This document shows, in pieces, positions 34,597-40,230 of a stretch of 54,883 nucleotides of DNA. The translations under genes and the position numbers were made by a program. Numbering within the stretch: the first letter of the stretch is position 1; each line of letters begins with the position of its first letter. Source of the stretch: a virus; the IMG/VR virus record IMGVR_UViG_3300008110_000071, positions 1 to 54,883 of that record. The stretch is one strand, 5' to 3'. The notes beneath the pieces were generated by a model. It did not search any database, was not told where the DNA came from, and saw only the letters and a list, made by a program, of their open reading frames with translations.

Positions 34597-34797
34597 TCAG
34601 GCGTCGAATAGCAGTTGGGAGCCGATCTCCAGCTCGACTGCTCGCCGATACTGAGCGAGCGCCAGCCGCTTGGCTTGCCGGTCGCCCCGGTAGCCAGCGT
34701 TACAGGCAAGACACCACCACATCTCCCACCTACCGGTAGAGGGGGGCAGCCCTTCCGGGCGATCGTAGGCGGTGTGTGTGCTGATGGTGCTGATCAT
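34597..34797 (-). CDS. GC-rich early gene, 66 aa
   Basis: The protein has a single C-x-x-C in EMWWCLACNAGYRGDRQAKR, then a helix LALAQYRRAVELEIGSQLLFDA. Not recognised; a small metal-binding fold would need a second pair. A TACACT -10-like box lies at 34826-34821. The start at 34797 is chosen for its 23-base distance from that box. Confidence 0.6.
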   Translation of the reverse strand: MISTISTHTAYDRPEGLPPSTGRWEMWWCLACNAGYRGDRQAKRLALAQYRRAVELEIGSQLLFDA

Positions 34798-34835
34798 CGT
34801 TCTAGTGGGTTGGCTTGTGCAGTGTAGGGAGAGAT

Positions 34836-34857
34836 GGGGCCACCAGCTGGTGGCCCC
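34836..34857 (-). terminator. Perfect 22-base palindrome, terminator-like hairpin
   Basis: GGGGCCACCAG followed by its exact complement CTGGTGGCCCC, 9 bases after the stop of the 79-aa gene on the minus strand. There is no clear T tract, so it may instead protect the 3' end or pair with the promoter just downstream. Confidence 0.5.
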
Positions 34858-34865
34858 GGTGGTGA

Positions 34866-35105
34866 TCAGCCAGCCTCGCCGGGCTGGAATCGGATGCTGC
34901 CATCCGCTAGCACGTCAGCCTGCCTCCCAGGCCGGCGCTGCAGCCAGGCCATGGCACCCCGTAGGGCAGCCATGCGAACCTCGGCCATGGCCTGCCAGCC
35001 GGTGAGCCGAAGGCACGAGTCGCCTCCGGCAGCCGGAACGGCGTAGTAGGTCAGCAGCTGACCCTCACGGGTGGTGTGCTGGCTGATCAGGATCGGAGAA
35101 GGCAT
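34866..35105 (-). CDS. GC-rich early gene, 79 aa
   Basis: The protein opens MPSPILISQHTTREGQLLTY. The middle, GGDSCLRLTGWQAMAEVRMAALRGAMAWL, suggests a beta hairpin plus an amphipathic helix. The end is DVLADGSIRFQPGEAG. Not recognised. A GCTAAGAT -10-like element lies about 30 bases upstream. Confidence 0.65.
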   Translation of the reverse strand: MPSPILISQHTTREGQLLTYYAVPAAGGDSCLRLTGWQAMAEVRMAALRGAMAWLQRRPGRQADVLADGSIRFQPGEAG

Positions 35106-35147
35106 TGGTCTGGGTTGGTTTGGGACTTGAGAATCTTAGCAGGTGGT

Positions 35148-35178
35148 GGGGACCCCGTAGGGTCCCCGGCTGGGCTCA
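35148..35178 (-). repeat. 31-base direct repeat, copy 2
   Basis: Identical to 33846-33876. It includes the stop codon of the 84-aa gene and a GGGGACC/GGTCCCC stem. Confidence 0.85.
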
Positions 35179-35430
35179 GATGCAGTTGTCAGCCAGCCAA
35201 TCCCGGATCTCGTTCGGGTAGGTGGCCCATGCCTGCAGGGCTTGTGCGAGCATGTCGCACTCTAGGTAGCCTCTGTCAAAAGCCCATAGTGTGCCGCCGT
35301 TTCCGGTGAGGGAACACCAGATAGAAAAGGTGCTCGGCTTGCGATCATCCTCGCTATCGGCCCAGCTCAGCAGCCTCTCCACGGCGTAGGTGGCCTGTTC
35401 AACGGTGAGGCGGGTCTCGGTGGTTGCCAT
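35176..35430 (-). CDS. GC-rich early gene, 84 aa
   Basis: An acidic, helical protein beginning MATTETRLTVEQATYAVERL, with SEDDRKPSTFSIWCSLTGNGGTLWAFDRGYLECDMLAQALQAW. Not recognised. A -10-like TACACT lies at 35461-35456, 25 bases upstream of the ATG. Its 3' end shares the 31-base repeat with the 94-aa gene, though the proteins are unrelated. Confidence 0.65.
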   Translation of the reverse strand: MATTETRLTVEQATYAVERLLSWADSEDDRKPSTFSIWCSLTGNGGTLWAFDRGYLECDMLAQALQAWATYPNEIRDWLADNCI

Positions 35431-35497
35431 GGTGGGTTCCGTTTGGGACTTCTACAGTGTACAGCATGGTGGGGCCAGCTTGTGGCCCCGGTGGTGA

Positions 35498-35704
35498 TCA
35501 GCCGATCAGCTCACCCAGGCGCTGGGCCATGGCCCCGCTTTGACGCCACAGGCGCTCGATTGCCTCCCGGTCACGACCGTTGGCGGGGTCTTGAAAAGCT
35601 TCCTGCAGGATGCCAAACCAGTAGGAGCTGGAATCAAAAGCCATACGGCGCAGGGCCTCGGCCTCCCAGGCGGTGAGGGTCAGGGTGACGGTTTCGGATT
35701 GCAT
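35498..35704 (-). CDS. GC-rich early gene, 68 aa
   Basis: Small helical protein: MQSETVTLTLTAWEAEALRR, then DSSSYWFGILQEAFQDPANGRDREAIERLWRQSGAMAQRL. The opening 'TVTLTxxEAxAL' resembles short N-terminal strands of phage-encoded ribbon-helix-helix-like proteins, but the fold is not certain. Unknown function. Confidence 0.65.
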   Translation of the reverse strand: MQSETVTLTLTAWEAEALRRMAFDSSSYWFGILQEAFQDPANGRDREAIERLWRQSGAMAQRLGELIG

Positions 35705-35870
35705 CGCTGTAGTGCGGTGTACGTAGGGAACACTAGCAGGCCGCTGCTGCAGCTTGCAAGGGGTCAGAGTGACAGCTTAGAAAGTGGCACAGCTGTGGCA
35801 GTTCTAGAACTGGCCCACTAGGGTTTAGCGTGGGCCAGTGTGCCAGCAGGCCAGCTGGCCCTGTGCCAGC

Positions 35871-36080
35871 TCAGGCCCTGGCCCTGCGACGCCTGATCTC
35901 GTCACCATACGTGCTTGCTTCATCGCTGTAGCGGCCCTCGGCGATGGGGTTCCAGCCTCGCATCGCCTGCTCGGCCTTGCGTGCATCCTGTGCACTGTAG
36001 ATCAGCTCAGCCAGGGTCATGGCCTTTGCCTTGGCTTCCCAACGGGCGAAGTCTTGTGGAGTGGCGTGGTTGGCGATCAT
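35871..36080 (-). CDS. GC-rich early gene, 69 aa
   Basis: MIANHATPQDFARWEAKAKA, then MTLAELIYSAQDARKAEQAMRGWNP, ending YGDEIRRRRARA. The MTLAELIYS segment is like the start of the 85-aa protein at 34249. The start is set by the -10 box TATACT at 36108-36103, 22 bases upstream, which matches the spacing at other early promoters. Function unknown. Confidence 0.65.
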   Translation of the reverse strand: MIANHATPQDFARWEAKAKAMTLAELIYSAQDARKAEQAMRGWNPIAEGRYSDEASTYGDEIRRRRARA

Positions 36081-36102
36081 GGCCTTTGGCTGAACTGAGA
36101 TC

Positions 36103-36108
36103 AGTATA
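36103..36108 (-). promoter_or_regulatory. -10 box TATACT before the 69-aa gene
   Basis: A TGCTATACT element (extended -10 style) lies 22 bases from the ATG. No good -35 was seen at 17-18 bases upstream, so it may rely on the extended -10. Confidence 0.5.
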
Positions 36109-36268
36109 GCAGGTGGGCTGGCGTGGTGTGGGCCAGCTGGTGGCCAGCCCTTGGATTGTCACAATGTGAAATGTATGTACATTGTGCCCCTACGTGTGTG
36201 TGGGGGAATGTATGGTTAAGTATTACCTATTACGGTTAATAATTTGTAATACTGTTAATAATTTTATA

Positions 36269-36418
36269 TTATTGATAATAATTCTTGTCTACCAGAATAT
36301 CATTCTCCCAAACTACATTGGTAGTATTAAATATAACGCTTAATAATTCTTCAGTCAATTCAATGTAACCCATAGTGTTCAATTCTTCCACTTGTGCGTT
36401 GGTGAGAAAGGGATTCAT
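36269..36418 (-). CDS. Small AT-rich gene in the GC-rich island, 49 aa
   Basis: ATG at 36418; the protein is MNPFLTNAQVEELNTMGYIE, then LTEELLSVIFNTTNVVWENDIL. Acidic, not recognised. In base composition it resembles the genes right of 38.2 kb, not its neighbours. A TATAAA box lies about 20 bases upstream. Confidence 0.6.
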   Translation of the reverse strand: MNPFLTNAQVEELNTMGYIELTEELLSVIFNTTNVVWENDILVDKNYYQ

Positions 36419-36709
36419 GGGGTTGCCTTTGTTTGACCTTTATATAGTCCCATAGATCCTGGCCAGAGTCTAGTGGTCTTGTGCCAGTGGTCAAACTGGT
36501 TCTAGGACTTGACTGGGGGCCGGACGGCGTGCTAGAGTGAAGGTAGACTCTATTTGTCTGTGTGACGATTTGTATACTGTCTGTAATTTGGCTCTGTTGG
36601 GGGGTGGTGCCGTGCTAGGATGTGATCACAACCGAGAGAGGGCTGGGGTAAGCCTGATGATGAAATGGTCGCCACGCCCCCTGCCATAAAATAGTTAATA
36701 AAAAAAGAC
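36419..36709. other. Gene-free stretch with plus-strand promoter-like elements
   Basis: No gene is visible on either strand. On the plus strand there are TTGACT (36509-36514), 18 bases, TAGAGT (36533-36538); then TGTATACT (36571-36578) and TAGGAT (36616-36621). A plus-strand RNA running toward 36.7 kb would be antisense to the start of nothing known, so a small RNA is possible but not shown. Confidence 0.35.
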
Positions 36710-36734
36710 AAAAAAAGGGCTTGCTGTCAAGCCC
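36710..36734 (-). terminator. Rho-independent terminator after the 104-aa gene
   Basis: On the minus strand a GGGCTTG/CAAGCCC stem with a short loop is followed by seven T residues (36716-36710). It lies 14 bases after the stop of the 104-aa gene. The stem also contains TTGACA, but no -10 follows at the right distance. Confidence 0.8.
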
Positions 36735-36748
36735 CGGTGTGCCACTTG

Positions 36749-37063
36749 TCAAACTGCGCTAGGGCGATCCTGGCTCCACTGGCGCAAGCGACGGGTGCTG
36801 GCCTTGCTGTAGACACGGTTGGTGATCGGGTCGCCGTTGGCCTTGGTGGCGATATTGCGGCCTGCAGCGTCAGCAGCAGCCTGCAGTGCCTTACGGCCCA
36901 GCTTGCGTTCAGCCTCTAGGGCGTTCTCATTGGTGGCCAGGTCAAACAGCCATTGTGCACGGTGGCGGCCAACGATGTGGGGCTGACGGATGGTGATCTT
37001 GGCAACAGCCACAGCAACCACGGTGGGGATGCTGGTGCGGGTCAGGCGATCGTTGCGGGTCAT
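36749..37063 (-). CDS. Basic hypothetical protein, 104 aa
   Basis: An Arg/Ala-rich protein with RTSIPTVVAVAVAKITIRQPHIVGRHRAQWLFDLATNENALEAERKLGRKALQAAADAAGRNIATKANG. The C-terminus is basic (YSKASTRRLRQWSQDRP). It has the look of a small DNA- or RNA-binding protein but no family is recognised. A TATACT -10 box lies at 37111-37106. It ends in a strong terminator. Confidence 0.65.
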   Translation of the reverse strand: MTRNDRLTRTSIPTVVAVAVAKITIRQPHIVGRHRAQWLFDLATNENALEAERKLGRKALQAAADAAGRNIATKANGDPITNRVYSKASTRRLRQWSQDRPSAV

Positions 37064-37105
37064 TGTCTCGTGGGGTGTGTGGGGGATCTCTGCCCCCGTG
37101 ATCTA

Positions 37106-37111
37106 AGTATA
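37106..37111 (-). promoter_or_regulatory. -10 box TATACT before the 104-aa gene
   Basis: CTATACTTAG on the minus strand, with a leader of about 40 bases that contains a GGGGGCAGAGATCCCCC hairpin. No clear -35. Confidence 0.45.
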
Positions 37112-37168
37112 GGGCACCGGGTAGACCCTGGCTATGGGTCAGACCCGGTTTGTTGCAAAGCTTAATCT

Positions 37169-37927
37169 TTACACTTTAGCGGTCAGAATAGCCTGGCGCT
37201 CTTTAGCGTAACCACTAAACTGTCCAGCCTTGCGACGTGCCCACACTGCTTTGCCATAGGTTGAACCTTTAGGCTGGGTTGAATGCACGAGAAGTGCAAA
37301 CGGTTTGTCACCAAAACAATGCGAATCGTCGTGATCAACCTCTAACCCAAGCGCTGCAGCTTCTTCATCGTTGTGCACAACTTTACTGTAGCGGGAGAAC
37401 ACACCAGCATCAATGTAGTGGTCAAACTTACCACCATAGCTGGCAGTAAAGTAAAAGTTGGAGGGAAGCTCCAAACCTACAAACAGTGGCAGATTCTTGC
37501 TGTAGCAGTAGAACTTAAGATCAGGGTTCAGCTTAGCTACTTCAATCCAAGCATCCAGATAGGCACCCGAGAAGAAATCACCAGACTCGTGGATTCTCAC
37601 CAGCTTGCTGTTCTTCTTGCGAGCATTCTGCAAGCTTCGATCAATTAAACCTACCAAATTGTTGGCTTGCATCGCTTCCACAACCATTTCAAGGTTGCGA
37701 GCCCGAGCATAGAAAGGGCCATCGTATTGTGCCTCGCTAGTTGCAGCAAAGCAACGGAATTGAGTCTGTGGGCCATCCTGAACTTTACGTTTGCCGTCTT
37801 CAGTAACAACAGCAAAGGACAAACAGAACAGAGCGCCAGGGCAGGTTTTACCAGCTGGCAGACTAAAGATCAGTGTGCCCTTGCCAAGCTTGGCGTTACC
37901 GTGGGAGAAGGTGAGAAGGTCGGTCAT
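37169..37927 (-). CDS. GP88-family protein
   Basis: This 252-aa protein reads LTFSHGNAKLGKGTLIFSLPAGKTCPGALFCLS, then GPQTQFRCFAATSEAQY, VRIHESGDFFSGAYLDAWIEVAKLNPDLKFYCYSKNL. This matches the 'gene product 88' family, first named from mycobacteriophages and present in other phages and plasmids. Conserved features are SFGNAKL-like and FSLPAGxxCPGAxxC near the start, and H/ESGDF...YLxAW in the middle. The biochemical role is unknown. It has its own leader with a TAGGAT -10-like box about 25 bases upstream and a GC-rich hairpin element. Confidence 0.78.
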   Translation of the reverse strand: MTDLLTFSHGNAKLGKGTLIFSLPAGKTCPGALFCLSFAVVTEDGKRKVQDGPQTQFRCFAATSEAQYDGPFYARARNLEMVVEAMQANNLVGLIDRSLQNARKKNSKLVRIHESGDFFSGAYLDAWIEVAKLNPDLKFYCYSKNLPLFVGLELPSNFYFTASYGGKFDHYIDAGVFSRYSKVVHNDEEAAALGLEVDHDDSHCFGDKPFALLVHSTQPKGSTYGKAVWARRKAGQFSGYAKERQAILTAKV

Positions 37928-37967
37928 TGGTTCGGGTGTTGAACTTGAGTGAATCCTAGCAGCTGGT

Positions 37968-37986
37968 GGGGGCTTGGGAAGCCCCC
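37968..37986 (-). terminator. Terminator-like hairpin
   Basis: An 8-bp stem GGGGGCTT/AAGCCCCC with a 3-base loop follows the 54-aa gene. It lies next to the GATAAGC-type stop-proximal hairpin (37991-38007). No T tract follows on the minus strand. Confidence 0.55.
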
Positions 37987-38005
37987 GACTGATTAGCGTT
38001 GCTTA

Positions 38006-38170
38006 TCAGTACCCGTTCAGAAACTCGTGCAGGGCTTCCTGATACTGCTCCTCGGTGTGGAAGGTCCGAGTCCCGATGGTGCAAGGGAAGGTGCGACGGG
38101 GAGCGGCAGCCTTGCTGGGCTCTTTGCCCTGCTGCTGCAGCTGCTGAACATAGGGGTTCTGGCTGGTCAC
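38006..38170 (-). CDS. Small early gene with GTG start, 54 aa
   Basis: The start is GTG at 38170; no ATG is available in frame. The protein runs (M)TSQNPYVQQLQQQGKEPSK, then AAAPRRTFPCTIGTRTFHTEEQYQEALHEFLNGY. The C-terminal half ('TxGTRxFxxEEQYQEALxxFL') looks like a folded helix-hairpin of small phage proteins. The N-terminal half is a Gln-rich linker. Function unknown. A TAGGAT box lies about 20 bases upstream. Confidence 0.6.
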   Translation of the reverse strand: MTSQNPYVQQLQQQGKEPSKAAAPRRTFPCTIGTRTFHTEEQYQEALHEFLNGY

Positions 38171-38249
38171 GGTGTCGTTTGTGGTTGACTCTGGAATCCT
38201 AGCAGCTGGTGGGGAGCCCTGAGCCCCCCTTCGTTACAAATCGAAATAA

Positions 38250-38441
38250 TTACATCACCAGTAGCCAATCCTGGTCATTGTGTACATTAACCCAGAAGAA
38301 GTTCTTGCCATTCATAGAACGCAAGAATACTCTATCACCTTTGTGCTGTTCAATGATACAATGTGGGCAGGATTGCATTTGGTTAGCCATCCTGTTTTTA
38401 GCCTTTTTGCTGATGGGTTGAACTGAAATCATCGGAGCCAT
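38250..38441 (-). CDS. Small protein with C-x-x-C, 63 aa
   Basis: The protein contains SCPHCIIEQHKGDRVFLRSMNGKNFFWVNVHNDQDWLL. A CPHC pair and a later His could bind zinc. Not recognised. The upstream gap carries a weak TTGCAC and TACTGA pair. It is the first gene right of the GC-rich island where base composition falls. Confidence 0.65.
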   Translation of the reverse strand: MAPMISVQPISKKAKNRMANQMQSCPHCIIEQHKGDRVFLRSMNGKNFFWVNVHNDQDWLLVM

Positions 38442-38531
38442 GATGTTAGTTTGCGGTTAGCAACACTCAGTAGCTTAGCAATAACCAGCAGTGCAATGAG
38501 TTCGGCTGTCACAATCTGTAATAATGTAGTG

Positions 38532-38553
38532 AAAAGGGGGAATTGCTTCCCCC
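38532..38553 (-). terminator. Terminator hairpin after the 87-aa gene
   Basis: A GGGGG/CCCCC stem (38553-38549 with 38540-38536) extended by AA/TT pairs, then TTTT. It lies 10 bases after the stop. Confidence 0.65.
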
Positions 38554-38562
38554 TAGATCCTA

Positions 38563-38826
38563 TCACACGGTGACAGGCTTCAGTTCTTCAGTCTTGCGAG
38601 CGTCTGCAATAGTAGAACCAATGCTTACAGTCTTCAGGATCTCATCGTTAGTCATAAGATCACTCAGGAACTGAGCATATGACTCGGTAGCAGTAAAGTT
38701 ATAGGCTTTGTCAGGATTGCTGTGGTAAGTGATAATAATATCAGTGTTGTCTACAGTGATAGAGTTAATAGCACTGGACTGTTCTTTGGTGAATGAACGA
38801 TGAACAGAAGCGATTGCAGTTGCCAT
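38563..38826 (-). CDS. KTSC-like small protein, 87 aa
   Basis: The core SSAINSITVDNTDIIITYHSNPDKAYNFTATESYAQFLSDL (about residues 17-57) resembles the KTSC fold: 'SSxIxxVxYDxxxxxLxVxFxxGxxYxYxxVPxxxYxxLL', a small domain often joined to nucleic-acid proteins. The match is loose and by eye. The promoter TTGACA-17-TAAATT lies at 38882-38854. Early gene. Confidence 0.6.
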   Translation of the reverse strand: MATAIASVHRSFTKEQSSAINSITVDNTDIIITYHSNPDKAYNFTATESYAQFLSDLMTNDEILKTVSIGSTIADARKTEELKPVTV

Positions 38827-38853
38827 GATGTTTGTGCTTGGTGTACGGTTAAT

Positions 38854-38887
38854 AATTTACAGGATGGGGCTCAGTCTGTCAAGCCCC
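38854..38887 (-). promoter_or_regulatory. Sigma70 promoter with hairpin
   Basis: TTGACA (38882-38877), 17-base spacer, TAAATT (38859-38854), 28 bases before the 87-aa gene. A GGGGCT/AGCCCC stem spans the -35. Confidence 0.75.
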
Positions 38888-38907
38888 TGATTGATTAGTA
38901 ATACTAA

Positions 38908-39042
38908 TCAGAACTCGATTTCGTCTAGTGTGGGTTCCGACATAGTATCATCAGACTCATCTGCTAGCATGTTGAGAATACTAAGAATCTCGTTGCCAGT
39001 TTGACCCTTACGAAGCATTGAAATTAGCAGTGCTTTAGACAT
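38908..39042 (-). CDS. Small conserved cyanophage protein, 44 aa
   Basis: MSKALLISMLRKGQTGNEIL, then SILNMLADESDDTMSEPTLDEIEF. The 'LLSMLxxGxTGNEILxILDxL' pattern is found in tiny proteins of T4-like cyanophages. Function unknown. It is followed on the genome by the stop-proximal hairpin GATTAGT/ACTAATC, which overlaps the TGA. Confidence 0.68.
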   Translation of the reverse strand: MSKALLISMLRKGQTGNEILSILNMLADESDDTMSEPTLDEIEF

Positions 39043-39048
39043 AATAAT

Positions 39049-39177
39049 TCAGAAGTCGATGTTAGAGTTAATAAATTGACGAAAGTTTGCTTCACTTTCA
39101 TCATCATCAGCAGCAGGAATTAGTAAATCATCCTGCCACTCAGTTTCAAGATCAACAAAGTCGTAGGTGGTTTCCAT
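39049..39177 (-). CDS. Small acidic protein, 42 aa
   Basis: METTYDFVDLETEWQDDLLI, then PAADDDESEANFRQFINSNIDF. Very acidic, no family seen. Tight spacing (6 bases) to the next gene supports an operon of three small genes, 39360 to 38908. Confidence 0.6.
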   Translation of the reverse strand: METTYDFVDLETEWQDDLLIPAADDDESEANFRQFINSNIDF

Positions 39178-39186
39178 TGTTAATAA

Positions 39187-39360
39187 TCAACCTTCAAGAA
39201 GTTCAGGGTAATGATCACTAATTTCAGTGATCAGTTCTTCAGCAGTATAACCCTCAAAGCAATTCACCAGCATGTCGTATGCGTACTGTTCAAGAGTTTT
39301 CATGTCCATGCTGTCCAGAATTTGCTGGGCGTAGGCATCAATCAGATCAGAACGGTTCAT
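39187..39360 (-). CDS. Small conserved protein, 57 aa
   Basis: MNRSDLIDAYAQQILDSMDM, then KTLEQYAYDMLVNCFEGYTAEELITEISDHYPELLEG. The 'YTxxELIxEVxxxYPELL' end is common in small T4-like cyanophage proteins. First gene of a promoter-driven set (TTGACT-17-TAAATT), leader 24 bases. Confidence 0.68.
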   Translation of the reverse strand: MNRSDLIDAYAQQILDSMDMKTLEQYAYDMLVNCFEGYTAEELITEISDHYPELLEG

Positions 39361-39383
39361 TGGTTCAGGTGGTGAACAATAAT

Positions 39384-39417
39384 AATTTACCAGGGCTGGG
39401 GGCTGGAGTCAACCCCC
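39384..39417 (-). promoter_or_regulatory. Sigma70 promoter with hairpin
   Basis: TTGACT (39412-39407), 17-base spacer, TAAATT (39389-39384). A GGGGG/CCCCC stem (39417-39413 with 39402-39398) contains the -35 hexamer. Confidence 0.75.
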
Positions 39418-39424
39418 TGATTGA

Positions 39425-39604
39425 TTAGTGTTGCTTATGGTTAATATCTAAGGCACCATATTTGTTTAGTTTGCCTGCACAAGGCTTGTTGTCATAAACT
39501 CCAAAATAATACTTGCCGATACTAATACCGAATTGTTCGTCGCCTTGATTAGCCTTGGTGTTTGCACCAATGTAGAAGAGTTTGGAATCAAGTGAGAATT
39601 TCAT
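39425..39604 (-). CDS. Small early protein, 59 aa
   Basis: Start at the ATG 39604, 23 bases after the -10 box; a longer reading would begin inside the promoter. The sequence FSLDSKLFYIGANTKANQGDEQFGISIGKYYFGVYDNKPC suggests a small beta protein. Not recognised. Its stop is followed by the GATTAGT-type hairpin. Confidence 0.65.
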   Translation of the reverse strand: MKFSLDSKLFYIGANTKANQGDEQFGISIGKYYFGVYDNKPCAGKLNKYGALDINHKQH

Positions 39605-39626
39605 GGGTTCGGTGGTGAACGAGTTA

Positions 39627-39660
39627 AGTATGGCATGGATGGGGGCTGGAGTCAACCCCC
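39627..39660 (-). promoter_or_regulatory. Sigma70 promoter with hairpin
   Basis: TTGACT (39655-39650), 17-base spacer, CATACT (39632-39627). GGGGG/CCCCC arms enclose the -35, as at 39398-39417. Confidence 0.7.
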
Positions 39661-39684
39661 TGAATGATTAGCGTTGCTTATCGG

Positions 39685-39882
39685 TTAAGCTTCATTGTAA
39701 ATGATAGTGCTAATACACCAACCAAAACAATCAGAGATTGCATCAGTCAGGTATTCTTCATCATCAACTTCCCATACTTTTTGCTTTGCTTCTTCAACAA
39801 TAGCCTGTTGATAATCCACAGAAGGAAACTCATCGTCTTCCATCTCAAAATCAAACTCAATGTGAGCGACTTGGAACTGCAT
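39685..39882 (-). CDS. Acidic early protein, 65 aa
   Basis: I use the ATG at 39882 because it lies 24 bases after the -10 box; upstream codons would overlap the promoter. MQFQVAHIEFDFEMEDDEFP opens the protein, with VWEVDDEEYLTDAISDCFGWCISTIIY at the C-terminus. The pattern '(V/I)xxIEFDFE.D(D/E)..' is common in small acidic cyanophage proteins. No function known. Confidence 0.65.
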   Translation of the reverse strand: MQFQVAHIEFDFEMEDDEFPSVDYQQAIVEEAKQKVWEVDDEEYLTDAISDCFGWCISTIIYNEA

Positions 39883-39905
39883 GGGTTTGGGTGGTGAACG
39901 ATTCA

Positions 39906-39934
39906 AGTATGGCCTGAATTGGGTCAGGAGTCAA
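39906..39934 (-). promoter_or_regulatory. Sigma70 promoter
   Basis: TTGACT (39934-39929), 17-base spacer, CATACT (39911-39906). A GGGCTTGACTCC-type arm partly pairs with the downstream CCC. Confidence 0.7.
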
Positions 39935-39955
39935 GCCCTGGAATGATAATAATCT

Positions 39956-40177
39956 CTAATCAATCATATTAGTACTGATAAGTGATTCTAATAGATTGGC
40001 ATTGATAAAGCTTTCTAGATGGGTCAGCTGTTCGCCATCCATAGAGGTTACATATTCCTCAATGATTTGTTCCATTAGTTTATAGTTATTACTATAAAGT
40101 TCTTCTGTTAATACTTCAATCATCTCATCTTGTTTCATGGATGGGCTGAAGAATTGTACCACGTCAGGGTAGTGCAT
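39956..40177 (-). CDS. Acidic helical early protein, 73 aa
   Basis: MHYPDVVQFFSPSMKQDEMI, then EVLTEELYSNNYKLMEQIIEEYVTSMDGEQLTHLESFI. I favour the ATG at 40177 over the internal one at 40138 because it sits 25 bases from the -10, the spacing seen at neighbouring early genes. Helical; function unknown. The segment is similar in style to the 57-aa protein at 39187. Confidence 0.62.
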   Translation of the reverse strand: MHYPDVVQFFSPSMKQDEMIEVLTEELYSNNYKLMEQIIEEYVTSMDGEQLTHLESFINANLLESLISTNMID

Positions 40178-40201
40178 GTGGGGTGTCTCAGTGACATATG
40201 T

Positions 40202-40230
40202 AATATACCTGATCCTGGGCGGCCTGTCAA
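40202..40230 (-). promoter_or_regulatory. Sigma70 promoter
   Basis: TTGACA (40230-40225), 17-base spacer, TATATT (40207-40202): near-consensus. Drives the 73-aa gene. Confidence 0.8.

Noticed and set aside
34772-35005. Several plus-strand frames of 60-90 codons in the GC-rich island
   Set aside because: Frames open easily in GC-rich DNA. They overlap minus-strand genes that have promoters, leaders and sensible proteins.
36650-36690. CTGATGA-T-GAAA on the plus strand, resembling the core of a hammerhead ribozyme
   Set aside because: There is no stem between CTGATGA and GAAA, and no complementary arms with a cleavage triplet were found, so it is probably chance.
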